Origin: Ancylobacter dichloromethanicus
GTDB taxonomy: Bacteria; Pseudomonadota; Alphaproteobacteria; Rhizobiales; Xanthobacteraceae
Reading direction: 5' to 3'
Length of the DNA: 64,000 nt
Assembly (NCBI RefSeq): GCF_018390645.1
Contig: NZ_JAHBGC010000046.1
Span: 1-64,000 of the forward strand
In this document: in pieces, positions 63,876-64,000 of the stretch
Position numbering within the stretch: position 1 is the first letter of the stretch
Layout of the letters: each line of letters starts with the position of its first letter
Made by a program: the position numbers and the translations under genes
Notes under the pieces: model-generated
Database searches by the model: none
Seen by the model: only the letters and a program-made list of their open reading frames with translations
Told to the model about the DNA's origin: nothing

Positions 63876-63897
63876 GCCGGGCCGGCGCCGGCCCGGC
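63876..63897. repeat. Perfect GC-only palindrome after the glycine-zipper gene
   Basis: GCCGGGCCGGC and its reverse complement GCCGGCCCGGC abut to make a 22-bp palindrome nine bases past the stop. A T-rich stretch occurs only about 25 bases later, so it is at best a weak terminator. The remaining bases to the window end hold no recognisable gene. Confidence 0.45.
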
Positions 63898-64000
63898 GGG
63901 CCTTGCGGGCTGACGTTGGGTTATTTTTTCGCTGACGCGGGGCTTTACGCCGAAAATACGGCGGGTCCTGCCGTGGAAATGACACATTTCTGACCAAGCT

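Overview
The window reads as a GC-rich alphaproteobacterial chromosome of the order Hyphomicrobiales. The Rhizobiales-type porin, the alphaproteobacterial gene orders (lptF-lptG-lptD-surA-pdxA-rsmA; fabD-fabG-acpP-fabF-mltG-yicC-gmk; rpsF-rpsR-DUF2232-rplI; hda-ppk-ppx-rnd-aspS) and the abundance of CTTGAN-type promoters and GC-rich REP-like palindromes all fit this. A Xanthobacteraceae-like genus (Ancylobacter, Starkeya or Xanthobacter type) is my best guess, from recall of protein sequences only. Nearly everything is core housekeeping. I see no prophage, insertion sequence, CRISPR array, rRNA or tRNA gene.

Layout. 0.2-5.5 kb (plus strand): an NnrU-like membrane protein, panB, a TPR membrane protein, a small lipoprotein, the ribosome-assembly GTPase der and an EamA transporter. 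5.4-15 kb (mostly minus): an SDR, a VOC protein, purF, cvpA, radA, alr, dnaB and a cyclopropane fatty acid synthase, with one small plus-strand membrane protein. 15.1-17.9 kb (minus): the S6/S18/L9 ribosomal protein operon with a good promoter, a long structured leader and a strong terminator. 18.2-24.6 kb (plus): fatty acid synthesis genes followed by mltG, yicC and gmk. 24.5-32.5 kb (minus): the outer-membrane biogenesis operon lptF-lptG-lptD-surA-pdxA-rsmA, divergent from pepA-holC. 34.9-36.3 kb: a highly expressed type of porin with a terminator. 36.5-40.2 kb (minus): an ABC-F protein, a DinB-family protein and two small secreted cysteine-motif proteins. 40.4-46 kb (plus): ndk, two tandem TerC/YjbE-family metal transporters with structured upstream regions, a molybdopterin oxidoreductase and a cyclase-family hydrolase. 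46-49 kb (minus): purN, purM and a BenE-type transporter. 49.2-55 kb (plus): an AI-2E-family permease, the DnaA inactivator homologue hda, ppk and ppx. 55-63.9 kb: rnd (minus), a DUF992 secreted protein, aspS, a large anchored periplasmic protein of unknown function (minus), malic enzyme maeB and a glycine-zipper protein.

The most interesting signals are small and lie between or inside core genes. They are: an rpsF leader able to form two mutually exclusive hairpins; a structured TerC leader carrying a duplicated 13-bp palindrome; a molybdoenzyme gene whose only Shine-Dalgarno candidate sits inside the preceding terminator; a patch of foreign-looking codon use and extra residues inside aspS; and three small exported proteins sharing a C-terminal cysteine motif. 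I do not see a self-contained new multi-gene system here.
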